Assembly (NCBI GenBank): GCA_949293255.1
Contig: CASFCL010000004.1
Span: forward strand, 1 to 64,000
Length of the DNA: 64,000 nucleotides
Source: an uncultured bacterium
GTDB taxonomy: Bacteria; Bacillota_I; Bacilli_A; RFN20; CAG-826
Direction of reading: 5' to 3'
Part shown: positions 1-8,419 of the stretch, in pieces
How positions within the stretch are numbered: the first letter of the stretch is position 1
Layout: each line of letters starts with the position of its first letter
Made by a program: the position numbers and the translations under genes
The notes under the pieces: generated by a model
What the model was told of the DNA's origin: nothing
Seen by the model: only the letters and a program-made list of their open reading frames with translations
Database searches by the model: none

Positions 1-3
1 TAC

Positions 4-33
4 AAAAAAAGTAGGTGGAAACCCACCTACTTT
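4..33 (-). terminator. Intrinsic terminator after the alcohol dehydrogenase gene
   Basis: An 11-bp perfect stem (8-18 with 23-33, arm AAAGTAGGTGG) has a 4-nt loop and is followed on the minus strand by a run of T. It lies downstream of the minus-strand alcohol dehydrogenase gene. Confidence 0.75.
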
Positions 34-96
34 ACGAAGCTTTTTGTATTTTAGGCTCTGGGTTAACCCACCCAAAACCCACCTATATTACGAAGC
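21..96. repeat. Two imperfect 20-bp direct repeats in the adh 3' region
   Basis: Positions 21-40 (ACCCACCTACTTTACGAAGC) and 77-96 (ACCCACCTATATTACGAAGC) differ at two bases. A 12-bp palindrome, TGGGTTAACCCA (59-70), lies between them. The first copy overlaps the 3' arm of the terminator at 8-33. Function is unknown; a duplicated terminator remnant is possible. Confidence 0.6.
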
Positions 97-127
97 CCCA
101 TTTTTGGAAATTTTTATTCTAGATTAA

Positions 128-1312
128 TTAGAATTTGTATGGTCTATTGTAGTAGCAGTGTACAAATAAGTCAGCCATCTTTTCATCATCGATTGGGTTT
201 GGGTTTGTACCTGTACATGCATCTAAGACTGCTTCATGAGCAAATTTTGGAAGTTTTTCGAAGAATTCTTTTTCATCAACACCAAATTCTTTCATTGAGT
301 GTGGAATTCCAAGAAGTGTATTTAATTCATGGATTCTATTGATTAAACCTTGAACTTGTTCATGTGCATCATGTCCTTGAATACCAAGTGATTGAGCAAT
401 TTGAGCATATCTTTCAAGAGCAACTTTGTTGTTTGCGTTATATTCGATAACGTGTGGAAGATACATAGCATTTGCACAACCGTGTGGGATATGACCTGTT
501 GAGAAAACCGCACCAGTTTTATGAGCCATTGAGTGGGTGATACCAAGTAAAGCATTTGAGAATGCCATACCTGCTAAACATTGAGCATAGTGCATTTCTT
601 CTCTACCTTTTCCACCTGGGTTATTGAATGATTCAACAAGATATGTATTTACCATTTGAATTGATTTAAGTGATAAACATTCTGTGAATGGAGTAGCAAC
701 TGTACCAACATAGCTTTCAACTGCGTGAGTTAAAGCATCCATACCGGTATAAGCAACTTGTTTTGCTGGAAGTGATCTGACGATTTCTGGATCGACGATA
801 GCAACATCTGGTGTAATTTCGAAGTCTGCAAGAGGATATTTGATACCTTTAGCATAATCGGTAATAACAGCAAATGCTGTTACTTCGGTTGCTGTACCAC
901 TGGTTGATGGGATAGCACAGAATTTAGCTTTTGTTCTAAGAGTTGGGAAGCTAAATGGTGTAATTAAATCTTCGAATTTTGAATTTGGATATTCATAGAA
1001 GACCCACATAGCTTTAGCAGCATCGATTGGTGAACCACCACCGATTGAAACGATCCAATCTGGTTCGAATTCTCTCATTGCTGCAGCACCTCTCATAACG
1101 GTTTCGATTGATGGATCTGGTTCAACACCATCAAAGATTCTGACTTTCATTCCTGCTTCTTTTAAGTATTCTTCTGTTTTTGCAAGGAATCCGCTAGTTT
1201 TCATTGAGTGACCGCCAGTAACGATAATAGCTTTTTTACCTTTTAAATTTTTTAATTCGCTTAATGATCCGTTTCCGTAGTAAACGTCTCTTGGTAAAGT
1301 AAATCTTGACAT
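128..1312 (-). CDS. Iron-containing alcohol dehydrogenase
   Basis: This 394-residue protein is a type III (iron-dependent) NAD(P)-linked alcohol dehydrogenase, related to the C-terminal half of AdhE. The N-terminal Rossmann-like half carries GGGSPIDAAKAMW and AIPSTSGTATEVTAF. The helical metal domain carries VDPEIV, GMDALTHAVESY, HSMAHKTGA and IPHGCANA, which supply the usual Asp/His metal ligands. Length is typical for the family. An AAAGGAG Shine-Dalgarno lies 8 nt before the ATG. The gene is monocistronic, with its own promoter (1359-1387) and a terminator at 8-33. It probably regenerates NAD+ by reducing an aldehyde to an alcohol, or handles a diol. The exact substrate cannot be read from the sequence. 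Confidence 0.93.
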   Translation of the reverse strand: MSRFTLPRDVYYGNGSLSELKNLKGKKAIIVTGGHSMKTSGFLAKTEEYLKEAGMKVRIFDGVEPDPSIETVMRGAAAMREFEPDWIVSIGGGSPIDAAKAMWVFYEYPNSKFEDLITPFSFPTLRTKAKFCAIPSTSGTATEVTAFAVITDYAKGIKYPLADFEITPDVAIVDPEIVRSLPAKQVAYTGMDALTHAVESYVGTVATPFTECLSLKSIQMVNTYLVESFNNPGGKGREEMHYAQCLAGMAFSNALLGITHSMAHKTGAVFSTGHIPHGCANAMYLPHVIEYNANNKVALERYAQIAQSLGIQGHDAHEQVQGLINRIHELNTLLGIPHSMKEFGVDEKEFFEKLPKFAHEAVLDACTGTNPNPIDDEKMADLFVHCYYNRPYKF

Positions 1313-1338
1313 AAAATCTCCTTTGATAAATTAATAAT

Positions 1339-1387
1339 AATGGCCTTAGCCATTTCAAAGTATAACAAAGGAAAAAAGGGTTGTAAA
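1339..1387 (-). promoter_or_regulatory. Promoter and palindrome upstream of the alcohol dehydrogenase gene
   Basis: A -35 TTTACA (1382-1387) and a -10 TATACT (1359-1364) are separated by 17 bp. Directly downstream, around the expected start site, is a 6-4-6 dyad (AATGGC at 1339-1344, GCCATT at 1349-1354) that could be an operator or a 5' hairpin. No regulator is identified. Confidence 0.6.
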
Positions 1388-1462
1388 CAACAATTTAGTA
1401 TTAAAATACTGGATTATGGTATTAAAAATAGTGAATTCAAAATTAAGAATTTAAAAATATAA

Positions 1463-1489
1463 AAAAGTATCGATATCATCGATACTTTT
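1463..1489 (-). terminator. Terminator after the macrodomain gene
   Basis: A 12-bp perfect stem (AAAAGTATCGAT at 1463-1474 with 1478-1489) has a 3-nt loop. The minus-strand 3' arm ends in T and continues into an AT-rich tract. It lies about 60 bp downstream of the macrodomain gene and could act in both directions. Confidence 0.65.
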
Positions 1490-1549
1490 ACTTTACTTAA
1501 TTTTGTATATTTTTTACTAAAATTAGGTATTTTAAGTTAAAAAAAATTT

Positions 1550-2470
1550 TTAAAAATCTGCTCCTAATGGGTTGCCATCATAAACAAATAAAGCGTTATT
1601 AATTTGATAAATATCATAGATTTTATTCTTAATAAAATAGGTTACTACTAAATCAAATAAGTTAGCATTTGTAAGAGAATATCCTAATGACTTTAATAAG
1701 ACTAAAGTTTCATCATAAGAAAGTTTCATAGCAATTGCGAAAGCTAAAACAACATTCTTAGTAGGAATATATGATGGATTAGAAACTAATTTATTAAATT
1801 CTTGATGAGATAAATTTCCAAGTAAAATTAATCCAACATCATCGGTATTAGTTTCTTTTTGGAATTTTCTAATTGTTTCAACAAGTTTTGAGTTGTTATC
1901 AGTTGTTGCAACATCTTTTACTTCGTTTTCTGGATTATATTTAGAAATATGAATAATAAATTTAGTTAATTCTTCTTGAAGTTTATCAGAGATAATATTT
2001 GGAATATTTTTATACATTACTAAATACACAACATCGTCTTTATTTTCTTTCAAATGTTCTAAAATAACATTTGAAGCAACTGCAAAAGCTTCTTTTTGAG
2101 GGTAATTGAATTCTCCACTAAGTAAAGGGAAGGCGATTGAATTATAATCATGTTCTTTTAAGATTTTAAAAGATTCTTTATAAGCGCTAATTAAATTCTT
2201 TTCTTCACCATGTTTACCATTAATATAATTTGGACCAACAGCGTGAATGATAATTTTGGCATTTTTAATATTAAAAGCTGGTGTTTCTACTGCTTTTCCT
2301 ACTTTACAACCACCAATTGCTTTACAAGCGTTATTCATTTCAAGATCTCCAGCTTTATGGAAGATAGCTCTTCCAACACCTTCAACCATCTTTAATCCGA
2401 CGTTAGCTGCATTGACAATTGCATCAACATTCATGCTAATAAGATCACCTTTAATTACGTAAAATGGCAT
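1550..2470 (-). CDS. Macrodomain (ADP-ribose-binding) protein with C-terminal helical domain
   Basis: This 306-residue protein begins with a macrodomain of about 155 residues. It shows the ADP-ribose-binding signatures GDLISMNVDAIVNAAN, EGVGRAIFHKAG and IIHAVGPNY, then FPLLSGEFNYP. Such domains bind or hydrolyse ADP-ribose derivatives. The C-terminal part (about 205-306) is a separate module with YIPTKNVVLAFAIAMKLSYD and IYDIYQINNALF. From memory, this pattern recurs beside macrodomains in Firmicutes, but its function is not known to me. An AAAGGGGG ribosome site precedes the ATG. The gene follows the nucleoside transporter operon but is separated from it by a terminator, so it is probably transcribed alone. 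Confidence 0.85.
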   Translation of the reverse strand: MPFYVIKGDLISMNVDAIVNAANVGLKMVEGVGRAIFHKAGDLEMNNACKAIGGCKVGKAVETPAFNIKNAKIIIHAVGPNYINGKHGEEKNLISAYKESFKILKEHDYNSIAFPLLSGEFNYPQKEAFAVASNVILEHLKENKDDVVYLVMYKNIPNIISDKLQEELTKFIIHISKYNPENEVKDVATTDNNSKLVETIRKFQKETNTDDVGLILLGNLSHQEFNKLVSNPSYIPTKNVVLAFAIAMKLSYDETLVLLKSLGYSLTNANLFDLVVTYFIKNKIYDIYQINNALFVYDGNPLGADF

Positions 2471-2521
2471 AACATCAACCCCCTTTTGTGTTATAGGACA
2501 AAATTATAGCAAATTTTTGAG

Positions 2522-2552
2522 AGAAAAAAGACTATTTACTATAAATAGTCTT
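2522..2552 (-). terminator. Terminator of the nucleoside transporter operon
   Basis: An 11-bp stem (AAGACTATTTA at 2528-2538 with 2542-2552) is followed on the minus strand by six T. It lies just after nupC. Confidence 0.85.
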
Positions 2553-2575
2553 CTTTTATGCATAAATTGTAGTTA

Positions 2576-3607
2576 TTAACTTCGAGAGGCCTTGTCGTAA
2601 GGAATACCTTCAGCTTTTGGTGCCCTCGACTTCTTCGAGATACCCATAAGTGCGATAAATGCGAGTAAATATGGAATAACTGAGTAAATTGCTTGAGTCT
2701 TCAATACTCCTGGAAGTCCTGAGTATTGTGGTAAAGATAGTAATGATGGGAAGACTCTTGAGAATGAGAAGAAGAATGCAAAGAATACGGTTCCAAAGAA
2801 GATTGGTAATGTTTTCCAGTTACCTAAAATTTCAATTGCGATAACGATGAAGCCAAATCCGAATGCATCGATTGTCCAAACAGCTGTTGACATACAAGTG
2901 AAAAGAATAAATCCACCAAGTCCTGCTGCTGCAGTACCAATCATTGTTCCAAGATATCTCATTTTACTAACATTGATACCAACACTATCGGCAGCTGCTG
3001 GATTTTCACCACAAGCTTTTAATCTTAAACCAAATCTAGTTCTATCGATTGCAAGCCATAAAACTACGATTGCAATGATTCCGATAATGACACCACAATG
3101 AAGATTTGAGAATGAATAGAATGCAAAATCACCCATGTTTCTATCAACAAGTAAGATTGTTGAGAAAACATTGTTTTCAATTTCAACTGTATCTTTACCA
3201 GTTAAAATTGTGTTGATAATTGCACCAACTGCTACTGCAACTGTATTTAAAGCAGTACCAACAACAGTTTGATTTGCTTTTAATTTAATAGAAACAAATG
3301 AAAGTAAGAATGAGAATAAAATTGAAGCAGCGATTGCAATTAAGCAACCAATAAAGTATAAAAGTTCAACGCCAGCCCTAGTTGAAGTTATCCAAACTCC
3401 TTCTGATCCAGGGAAAGCTCCAGCCATTGAGTTAATGAAGATGATTCCAGAGAAGCCTCCAACAACCATACCACCTTCAATGGCGATGTTGATAATACCT
3501 GACTTTTCAGAATATAAAGATCCGAATGCGCCTAAAGTAAAACCAACAAGGTAATAAATAAAACAGTTTAATAACATTCCAACTGAATTAATTGGCATGG
3601 TCTTCAT
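2576..3607 (-). CDS. nupC: Nucleoside ABC transporter permease (NupC-like)
   Basis: This 343-residue integral membrane protein is of the BPD_transp_2 family (branched-chain amino acid/ribose/nucleoside permeases). Segments such as EKSGIINIAIEGGMVVGG, FGLRLKACGENPAAADSVGI and FIVIAIEILGNW are typical. The motif RLKACGENPAAADS is the cytoplasmic loop that couples to the ATPase. It forms a heterodimer with the adjacent permease and imports nucleosides or related purines delivered by the BMP lipoprotein. It overlaps nupB by 20 bp, so translation is probably coupled. It is the last gene of the operon. Confidence 0.9.
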   Translation of the reverse strand: MKTMPINSVGMLLNCFIYYLVGFTLGAFGSLYSEKSGIINIAIEGGMVVGGFSGIIFINSMAGAFPGSEGVWITSTRAGVELLYFIGCLIAIAASILFSFLLSFVSIKLKANQTVVGTALNTVAVAVGAIINTILTGKDTVEIENNVFSTILLVDRNMGDFAFYSFSNLHCGVIIGIIAIVVLWLAIDRTRFGLRLKACGENPAAADSVGINVSKMRYLGTMIGTAAAGLGGFILFTCMSTAVWTIDAFGFGFIVIAIEILGNWKTLPIFFGTVFFAFFFSFSRVFPSLLSLPQYSGLPGVLKTQAIYSVIPYLLAFIALMGISKKSRAPKAEGIPYDKASRS

Positions 3608-4937
3608 CCTCCTTTATTTCACTTTTTACTCCATCTTCTTTAGATGGTTCGATAACATCTTTTGACTCTAAAACCTTGATATCATCGGATTTATCAACGT
3701 TTACTGGTCCTTCATCAGTAACAGGAATTTCTTTATGTTTAATCTTAAATAATGCTCTAGGATTAAAGAAATTCTTTAAATCATCACTTCCCCATTTCTT
3801 AAAGACAATGTTGAAGAATGACGAGAAGGAAGCAACATAAATAATTACAGCTTTAATAAGTTCTGTGTAATGAATATTATATAAAGGTGAAGCATTAATT
3901 AATGAAGTTTGTGCTTGAGTAATAAATGCGATAATAATTGATGAAAGAATACAACCTATTGGAGAATTTTGACCAATAAGGGAAACTGAAATTCCAGTAA
4001 ATCCATCAGCAAGTAATGTATTTGAATTCGAATTCCATAAGAAGTTAAGTGGGAAATCAGCGTTTGCATAAATGATATAACCAGCAAGTCCACCGATTGC
4101 TCCGGAAATTGTAAGAGCTAAAACGATAGATTTTGTTTGAGAAATACCAGCATATGAAGCGGCATGTTTATTTGCTCCACTTGCTCTTAATTCAAAACCA
4201 AATGTAGTTTTTGTCATGACAAATTGCATTACTATAATAAGGATAATAGCAATAATTAATCCATAAGTAACACCAGGTAAAATGTTTGAAGCAATTGATG
4301 GAACTCTTCCATCTACAGGAACTGTTGCGAAATAGTCCATTTGGTTTCTATCTTTAAAAGATGCAGGAATTAATCCAGTTGTTCCTGAAGAAAGAACACC
4401 AATTAAATAATAGACAATCCAGTTAAGCATAATACCTGAAAGAACTTCGTTAACATTTAATTTTGCTTTCATGATTCCACTGATAAATCCAATTAATCCA
4501 CCAGCGATAGCACCAAAAAGTAAACAAAAAAACCAGTTCCATCCAGATAAAGCAAGACAAATTCCAACAAATGCACCAGCTGTAACTTGTCCTGTGATAC
4601 CGATATTGAACATTCCAAGTTTATAAGAAATAGCAATTGATAAACCTGTAAGCATCATTGGAGTTGCGGCTCTTAAAACACTCGAAAAATCGTTCATGGA
4701 TGAGAATCCTTTTGAAAGTAAAATTCCTAATCCATTAAATGCGTTGCCAGGATCGACAGCAAGCATCATTATAAGTCCAAAAATAACACCTATAACGATA
4801 CAAACAAATGCTGAAACAAATGAATTGAATCCTTCTTTTGAGAATGGATTTTTAAAGAATTCAGTAAAGCAGGAAACAAAATTACCTTTTTTTGAGGCAA
4901 CAATTGCTTCGTTTTTATTGTTTTCCATATTATTCAC
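3588..4937 (-). CDS. nupB: Nucleoside ABC transporter permease (NupB-like)
   Basis: This 449-residue permease is the partner of nupC. The core (about residues 30-380) has many membrane segments, including MFNIGITGQVTAGAFVGI, LNVNEVLSGIMLNWI and FELRASGANKHAASYAGI, the last being the ATPase-coupling loop. It is longer than usual because of a charged tail of about 65 residues that ends in an acidic/lysine-rich stretch, presumably cytoplasmic. The start overlaps the nupA stop by 8 bp, and the gene overlaps nupC by 20 bp, so this is one translation-coupled operon. Substrate assignment to nucleosides rests on the operon context and the BMP partner. Confidence 0.9.
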   Translation of the reverse strand: MNNMENNKNEAIVASKKGNFVSCFTEFFKNPFSKEGFNSFVSAFVCIVIGVIFGLIMMLAVDPGNAFNGLGILLSKGFSSMNDFSSVLRAATPMMLTGLSIAISYKLGMFNIGITGQVTAGAFVGICLALSGWNWFFCLLFGAIAGGLIGFISGIMKAKLNVNEVLSGIMLNWIVYYLIGVLSSGTTGLIPASFKDRNQMDYFATVPVDGRVPSIASNILPGVTYGLIIAIILIIVMQFVMTKTTFGFELRASGANKHAASYAGISQTKSIVLALTISGAIGGLAGYIIYANADFPLNFLWNSNSNTLLADGFTGISVSLIGQNSPIGCILSSIIIAFITQAQTSLINASPLYNIHYTELIKAVIIYVASFSSFFNIVFKKWGSDDLKNFFNPRALFKIKHKEIPVTDEGPVNVDKSDDIKVLESKDVIEPSKEDGVKSEIKEDEDHAN

Positions 4938-6900
4938 CCTCCTTTACTTCTTCTTTTTTAGCGAAATCCATACGTTTTGCACCACTCATGTAAAGACCAA
5001 TTTCTTTTACATTTGTTTCTTTTGGATTGAGTTCTGCAGTGATTTCGCCGTTAAACATAACTAAAATTCTATCTGCAACATTCATAACTTCTTCAAGTTC
5101 AAAGGAAACTAACAAGACTGCTTTTCCCTCATCACGATAGTTAATTAATTTTCTATGAATGTATTCGATTGCACCAACATCAAGACCTCTTGTTGGTTGA
5201 ACTGCGATTAAAAGTGGGGTACCTCTATCTATTTCTCTAGCGATAATTACTTTTTGTTGGTTACCTCCAGACATGGATCCAACTGTAGTTCTTGCACCCT
5301 TACCACTTCTAATATCATATTCTTCAATTAATCTTTCAGCATATTCAACTTTAGCTTTATTTTTCATAACTCCAAATTTTTGGAATTGTGGTTCAAAGTA
5401 TTTTTGTAAAGTTAAATTGTCAGTTAAAGAGAAATCTAAAATTAAACCATGTTTATGTCTATCTTCTGGAATATGAGATACACCAGCAAGATTTCTTCTT
5501 CTAATACTTAAATCTTCAAGATGAACATCGATTTGATCTGGGAGTTCTTTTTCTTGTTTTGGAGTAAGAAGAGGCTTCTTTTTAGCAGGCATAAATTCTT
5601 TAACGTTATTAAGTGCTTCTACTTTTTCTAACTTAATTTGTTCTTTAATTGGTTCAAAAGTAGGTTTATCTTTGCCTTCAACTTTCTTTTTAAATAAGTT
5701 TTTAATTGAAAGACCAATTAAACTAAAGAATTCTTCAATTGCAAATTTGGTATGTAACCAACCTCTATTAATTTTATTAACACAATAATTAAAGGCATTA
5801 ATTAAAGCTCTCCCAACTGGTCTAAAGACAAATAAAAGTCCATATTTTACATAATCCCAGCTGTTTGCAAAAATTTCATCTACTGTTTTATCATTTCTAA
5901 TTGTTGGCTTTTTATAATAATTTTTATCAACATTATGAAGGATTGCTTCACCACCTCTAACATTTGTTAAACCTGTTAAAGCATAAATTAAATCTGATTG
6001 ACCATTTCCTTCAATACCAGCGATACAAACAATTTCTCCTTCTTTAACATCAAAAGAGACTCCATTAACTGTATCTTTTTTCTTTTCATCGTTATAAACG
6101 ACTAAATTATTGACTGATAAAATTGAATTACCAACTTTTGCTTCATCTTTTTCAATGGTTAATTTAACGTCTCTACCAACCATTAAATTAGATAATTTTT
6201 GAGGATTAGTGTCTTTTGTATTGACTGTAGCGATGAGTTTTCCTTTTCTTAAAACTGAGACTCGATCACTAACTTCCATAATCTCATTAAGTTTATGTGA
6301 GATAAATAAAATAGATTTACCTTCAGCAGCTAATTGTTTCATAGATTGCATTAAACTATCAATCTCTTGAGGTGTTAAAACTGCGGTTGGTTCGTCAAAA
6401 ATTAAAACCTCATTTTCTCTATATAACATCTTTAAGATTTCAACTTTTTGTTGTGCGCCAACAGGTAAATCTTCAACAACAGTATCGATATCTAAATCAA
6501 AATGATATTTTTCACATAAATCTTCGATTGATTTTCTTACCATTTTAGGTCTTAAAAATCCGAAATATTTTGTAGTAGGTTCAAAACCTAAAATGATATT
6601 CTCTAAGGCAGTGTAACATTCAACAAGTTTAAAGTGTTGATGGACCATACCTATTCCATATTTTGTAGCATCATTAGGATTTTTGATCTTTACTGGTTCT
6701 CCCCTGACAAATATTTCTCCTTCATCTGGAGAATACATTCCAAATAAAATGGACATAAGAGTTGATTTACCAGCACCATTTTCACCTAATAAAGCATGGA
6801 TTTCACCTTTTCTTAATGTAAGTGAGATGTCATCATTTGCTTTGATGCCTGGAAAGGATTTAGAGATATGGCTTAATTCGATTACGTTTGTCTCTTCCAT
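4930..6900 (-). CDS. nupA: Nucleoside ABC transporter ATPase (NupA-like) with large insertion
   Basis: This 656-residue tandem ABC ATPase contains two nucleotide-binding domains. Domain 1 has Walker A GENGAGKST (39-47), a Q-loop in MVHQHF and Walker B LIFDEPT (about 166-172). Domain 2 has the degenerate Walker A GIEGNGQSD (295-303), the signature MSGGNQQK (543-550) and the degenerate Walker B LIAVQPTRGLD, as usual for this subfamily. Family members are normally about 510 residues. The extra length is a block of about 130 residues (325-455) inside domain 2, between the Walker A strand region and HIPEDRHKHGL. The block contains hydrophobic, basic helices (about 348-405) and a lysine-rich linker. 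It powers import through NupB and NupC. Confidence 0.92.
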   Translation of the reverse strand: MEETNVIELSHISKSFPGIKANDDISLTLRKGEIHALLGENGAGKSTLMSILFGMYSPDEGEIFVRGEPVKIKNPNDATKYGIGMVHQHFKLVECYTALENIILGFEPTTKYFGFLRPKMVRKSIEDLCEKYHFDLDIDTVVEDLPVGAQQKVEILKMLYRENEVLIFDEPTAVLTPQEIDSLMQSMKQLAAEGKSILFISHKLNEIMEVSDRVSVLRKGKLIATVNTKDTNPQKLSNLMVGRDVKLTIEKDEAKVGNSILSVNNLVVYNDEKKKDTVNGVSFDVKEGEIVCIAGIEGNGQSDLIYALTGLTNVRGGEAILHNVDKNYYKKPTIRNDKTVDEIFANSWDYVKYGLLFVFRPVGRALINAFNYCVNKINRGWLHTKFAIEEFFSLIGLSIKNLFKKKVEGKDKPTFEPIKEQIKLEKVEALNNVKEFMPAKKKPLLTPKQEKELPDQIDVHLEDLSIRRRNLAGVSHIPEDRHKHGLILDFSLTDNLTLQKYFEPQFQKFGVMKNKAKVEYAERLIEEYDIRSGKGARTTVGSMSGGNQQKVIIAREIDRGTPLLIAVQPTRGLDVGAIEYIHRKLINYRDEGKAVLLVSFELEEVMNVADRILVMFNGEITAELNPKETNVKEIGLYMSGAKRMDFAKKEEVKEGE

Positions 6901-6931
6901 TCTTCTTCTCCTTTTTTGTTTTCTAAATATA

Positions 6932-6962
6932 GCAAAAGCTACGAATTAATCGTAGCTTTTGC
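6932..6962 (-). terminator. Internal hairpin between bmpA and nupA
   Basis: A 13-bp perfect stem (GCAAAAGCTACGA at 6932-6944 with 6950-6962) sits in the 80-bp gap between bmpA and nupA. The 3' side on the minus strand has only a weak T tract. It probably acts as a partial terminator or mRNA-stabilising hairpin, raising lipoprotein expression above that of the membrane parts. Confidence 0.6.
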
Positions 6963-6980
6963 ATTTATTGTATTTGTTAA

Positions 6981-8291
6981 TTACTGTTCGATATAGTTAA
7001 CAACGACTTTGTGAGTTCCGAAAGCGGCTGCAACGATTGCTGCGTTATCAGAGTTACCATTAACTTTGACTTCACCACTTTGAAGACCTTCCATTAAATC
7101 TTCATATTCAGCAACTGTGAAGTTTTTGAATCCCCAGCAGCCTTCATCACCTGATGATTCTGGAGTTGGTAAACAAACATTTAATGATTGTGCACCGACA
7201 GTAACAACTTCACCAGCAAGATCTTCTGTCCATGCTTCGTTGTTATTTCCATAGGTAGCAAGTAAAACTTGGGTAGCATCAGCTAAATTTTTCATAGCTG
7301 AAGTAATGCAGTAATTTTCCATTCCATCTGGAGAAATTTCTGAGTCAGCGTGTTGGTTAACGTCAACACCGATCCATGGTTTGTTACCTGCTCTTTGTGA
7401 AGCGGTTGTAACTGAGTTATAAACAGCACCACCACAAGCGAAGATAACTTCAGTACCATTGTTGTACCATGAAGTTGCATAGTTTGTTGCAGCTTCAGTA
7501 GCAGCAAATTCACCAGCATAGTAATATTGCATTTGAATTGAATCATCTGCTAATTCTAAATCTTGAGCAGCAGCATCAGCACCTTGGACATATCCATAAC
7601 CATAACGGATAACTGCAGGAACTGCCATACCACCGACGAAACCTAAGTTTCTGTATCCTTCTTTAACAGCAGCATAACCTGCAAGGTATCCTGCTTGTTC
7701 TTCTCTATAAATAACTGATGTGACTTTGTCATCAAATGTGAATGCAGCATAGTTGTTATCTGAATCTTCTGCAACACAGTCAAGAGCTAATAAAGCTGGC
7801 ATTTCGTCTCTATTATTAGCATATCTTTCTTGGAATCTTGCGATTGTTGATTGGAATAAGTAACCTGGAAGAACAATAACGTCTGCGTCCCAAGATGCTG
7901 CATCTAACATCGCATTTAATCTGGTACTGGTTGTGAAGTTTCCAGTTGGTTGATAATATTTGGTTTGAACTGAACCAGTTGAAACGACGTTTGCTGAACT
8001 AACTGTTCCGCCACCATTTGCGACTGCAAATGCGTTGACACCATTCCAAGCAGATTCGTTGAATGAGTGATCGTTTAATGTACCACTATCAGTAACAAGA
8101 GCAATTTTTAATGGGTTTGCTTCTGAGTAACGTGCTTTTGCTGTAGCATTTAATACTTTGACTGTACCGATATCTGTTTCTGAAAGTTCGACCATTTCAA
8201 CAGTACCGACGGTTCTACCACCGCCACATGCAACGACTGACATTAAAGTTGCAAAACTTAATGCGATAAAGCTTAGTTTGCTTTTTTTCAT
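6981..8291 (-). CDS. bmpA: BMP-family nucleoside-binding lipoprotein
   Basis: This 436-residue extracellular substrate-binding lipoprotein belongs to the BMP/PnrA/Med family, which bind purine and pyrimidine nucleosides. The signal peptide (1-21) ends in the lipobox VVAC with the lipidated Cys22. The mature domain has IALVTDSGTLNDHSFNES, the usual opening of the BMP fold, with ALLALDCVAED, LGFVGGMAVPAVIRYGYG and KPWIGVDVNQ in later strands. It is the first gene of the nup operon and is followed by a strong hairpin before nupA. The ATG has an AGGAGG site. The long structured leader upstream suggests ligand-controlled transcription. Exact ligand preference cannot be read from sequence. Confidence 0.92.
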   Translation of the reverse strand: MKKSKLSFIALSFATLMSVVACGGGRTVGTVEMVELSETDIGTVKVLNATAKARYSEANPLKIALVTDSGTLNDHSFNESAWNGVNAFAVANGGGTVSSANVVSTGSVQTKYYQPTGNFTTSTRLNAMLDAASWDADVIVLPGYLFQSTIARFQERYANNRDEMPALLALDCVAEDSDNNYAAFTFDDKVTSVIYREEQAGYLAGYAAVKEGYRNLGFVGGMAVPAVIRYGYGYVQGADAAAQDLELADDSIQMQYYYAGEFAATEAATNYATSWYNNGTEVIFACGGAVYNSVTTASQRAGNKPWIGVDVNQHADSEISPDGMENYCITSAMKNLADATQVLLATYGNNNEAWTEDLAGEVVTVGAQSLNVCLPTPESSGDEGCWGFKNFTVAEYEDLMEGLQSGEVKVNGNSDNAAIVAAAFGTHKVVVNYIEQ

Positions 8292-8350
8292 AAAATCTTA
8301 AATCCTCCTAATGTAAGTGCTTAAACTTAGAATACAATTAGGTCTATCAA

Positions 8351-8382
8351 AGAAAAAGTGGCTCTTTAGTTTTGCTAGCCAC
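8351..8382 (-). terminator. Leader terminator upstream of bmpA (candidate expression platform)
   Basis: The stem GTGGCT/AGCCAC (8358-8363 with 8377-8382) has a 13-nt loop and is followed on the minus strand by TTTTTCTTT. It lies about 60 nt before the bmpA start, in the untranslated leader. A terminator between promoter and gene is the layout expected for a transcriptional attenuator or riboswitch. Confidence 0.7.
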
Positions 8383-8419
8383 CCAAAATAATAATCAGTT
8401 CAATAATAATCTAATTAAT

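Noticed and set aside
139-555. Open frames antisense to the alcohol dehydrogenase gene
   Set aside because: They lie fully inside a conserved gene, have no ribosome site and no recognisable product.
1382-1394. Rex-type operator (TTGT...ACAA) near the adh promoter
   Set aside because: The spacing between half-sites is too short for Rex, and no second copy is seen at nifJ.
7292-7546. Overlapping frame inside bmpA
   Set aside because: Low-complexity Leu/Gln-rich product in an alternative frame of a conserved gene.
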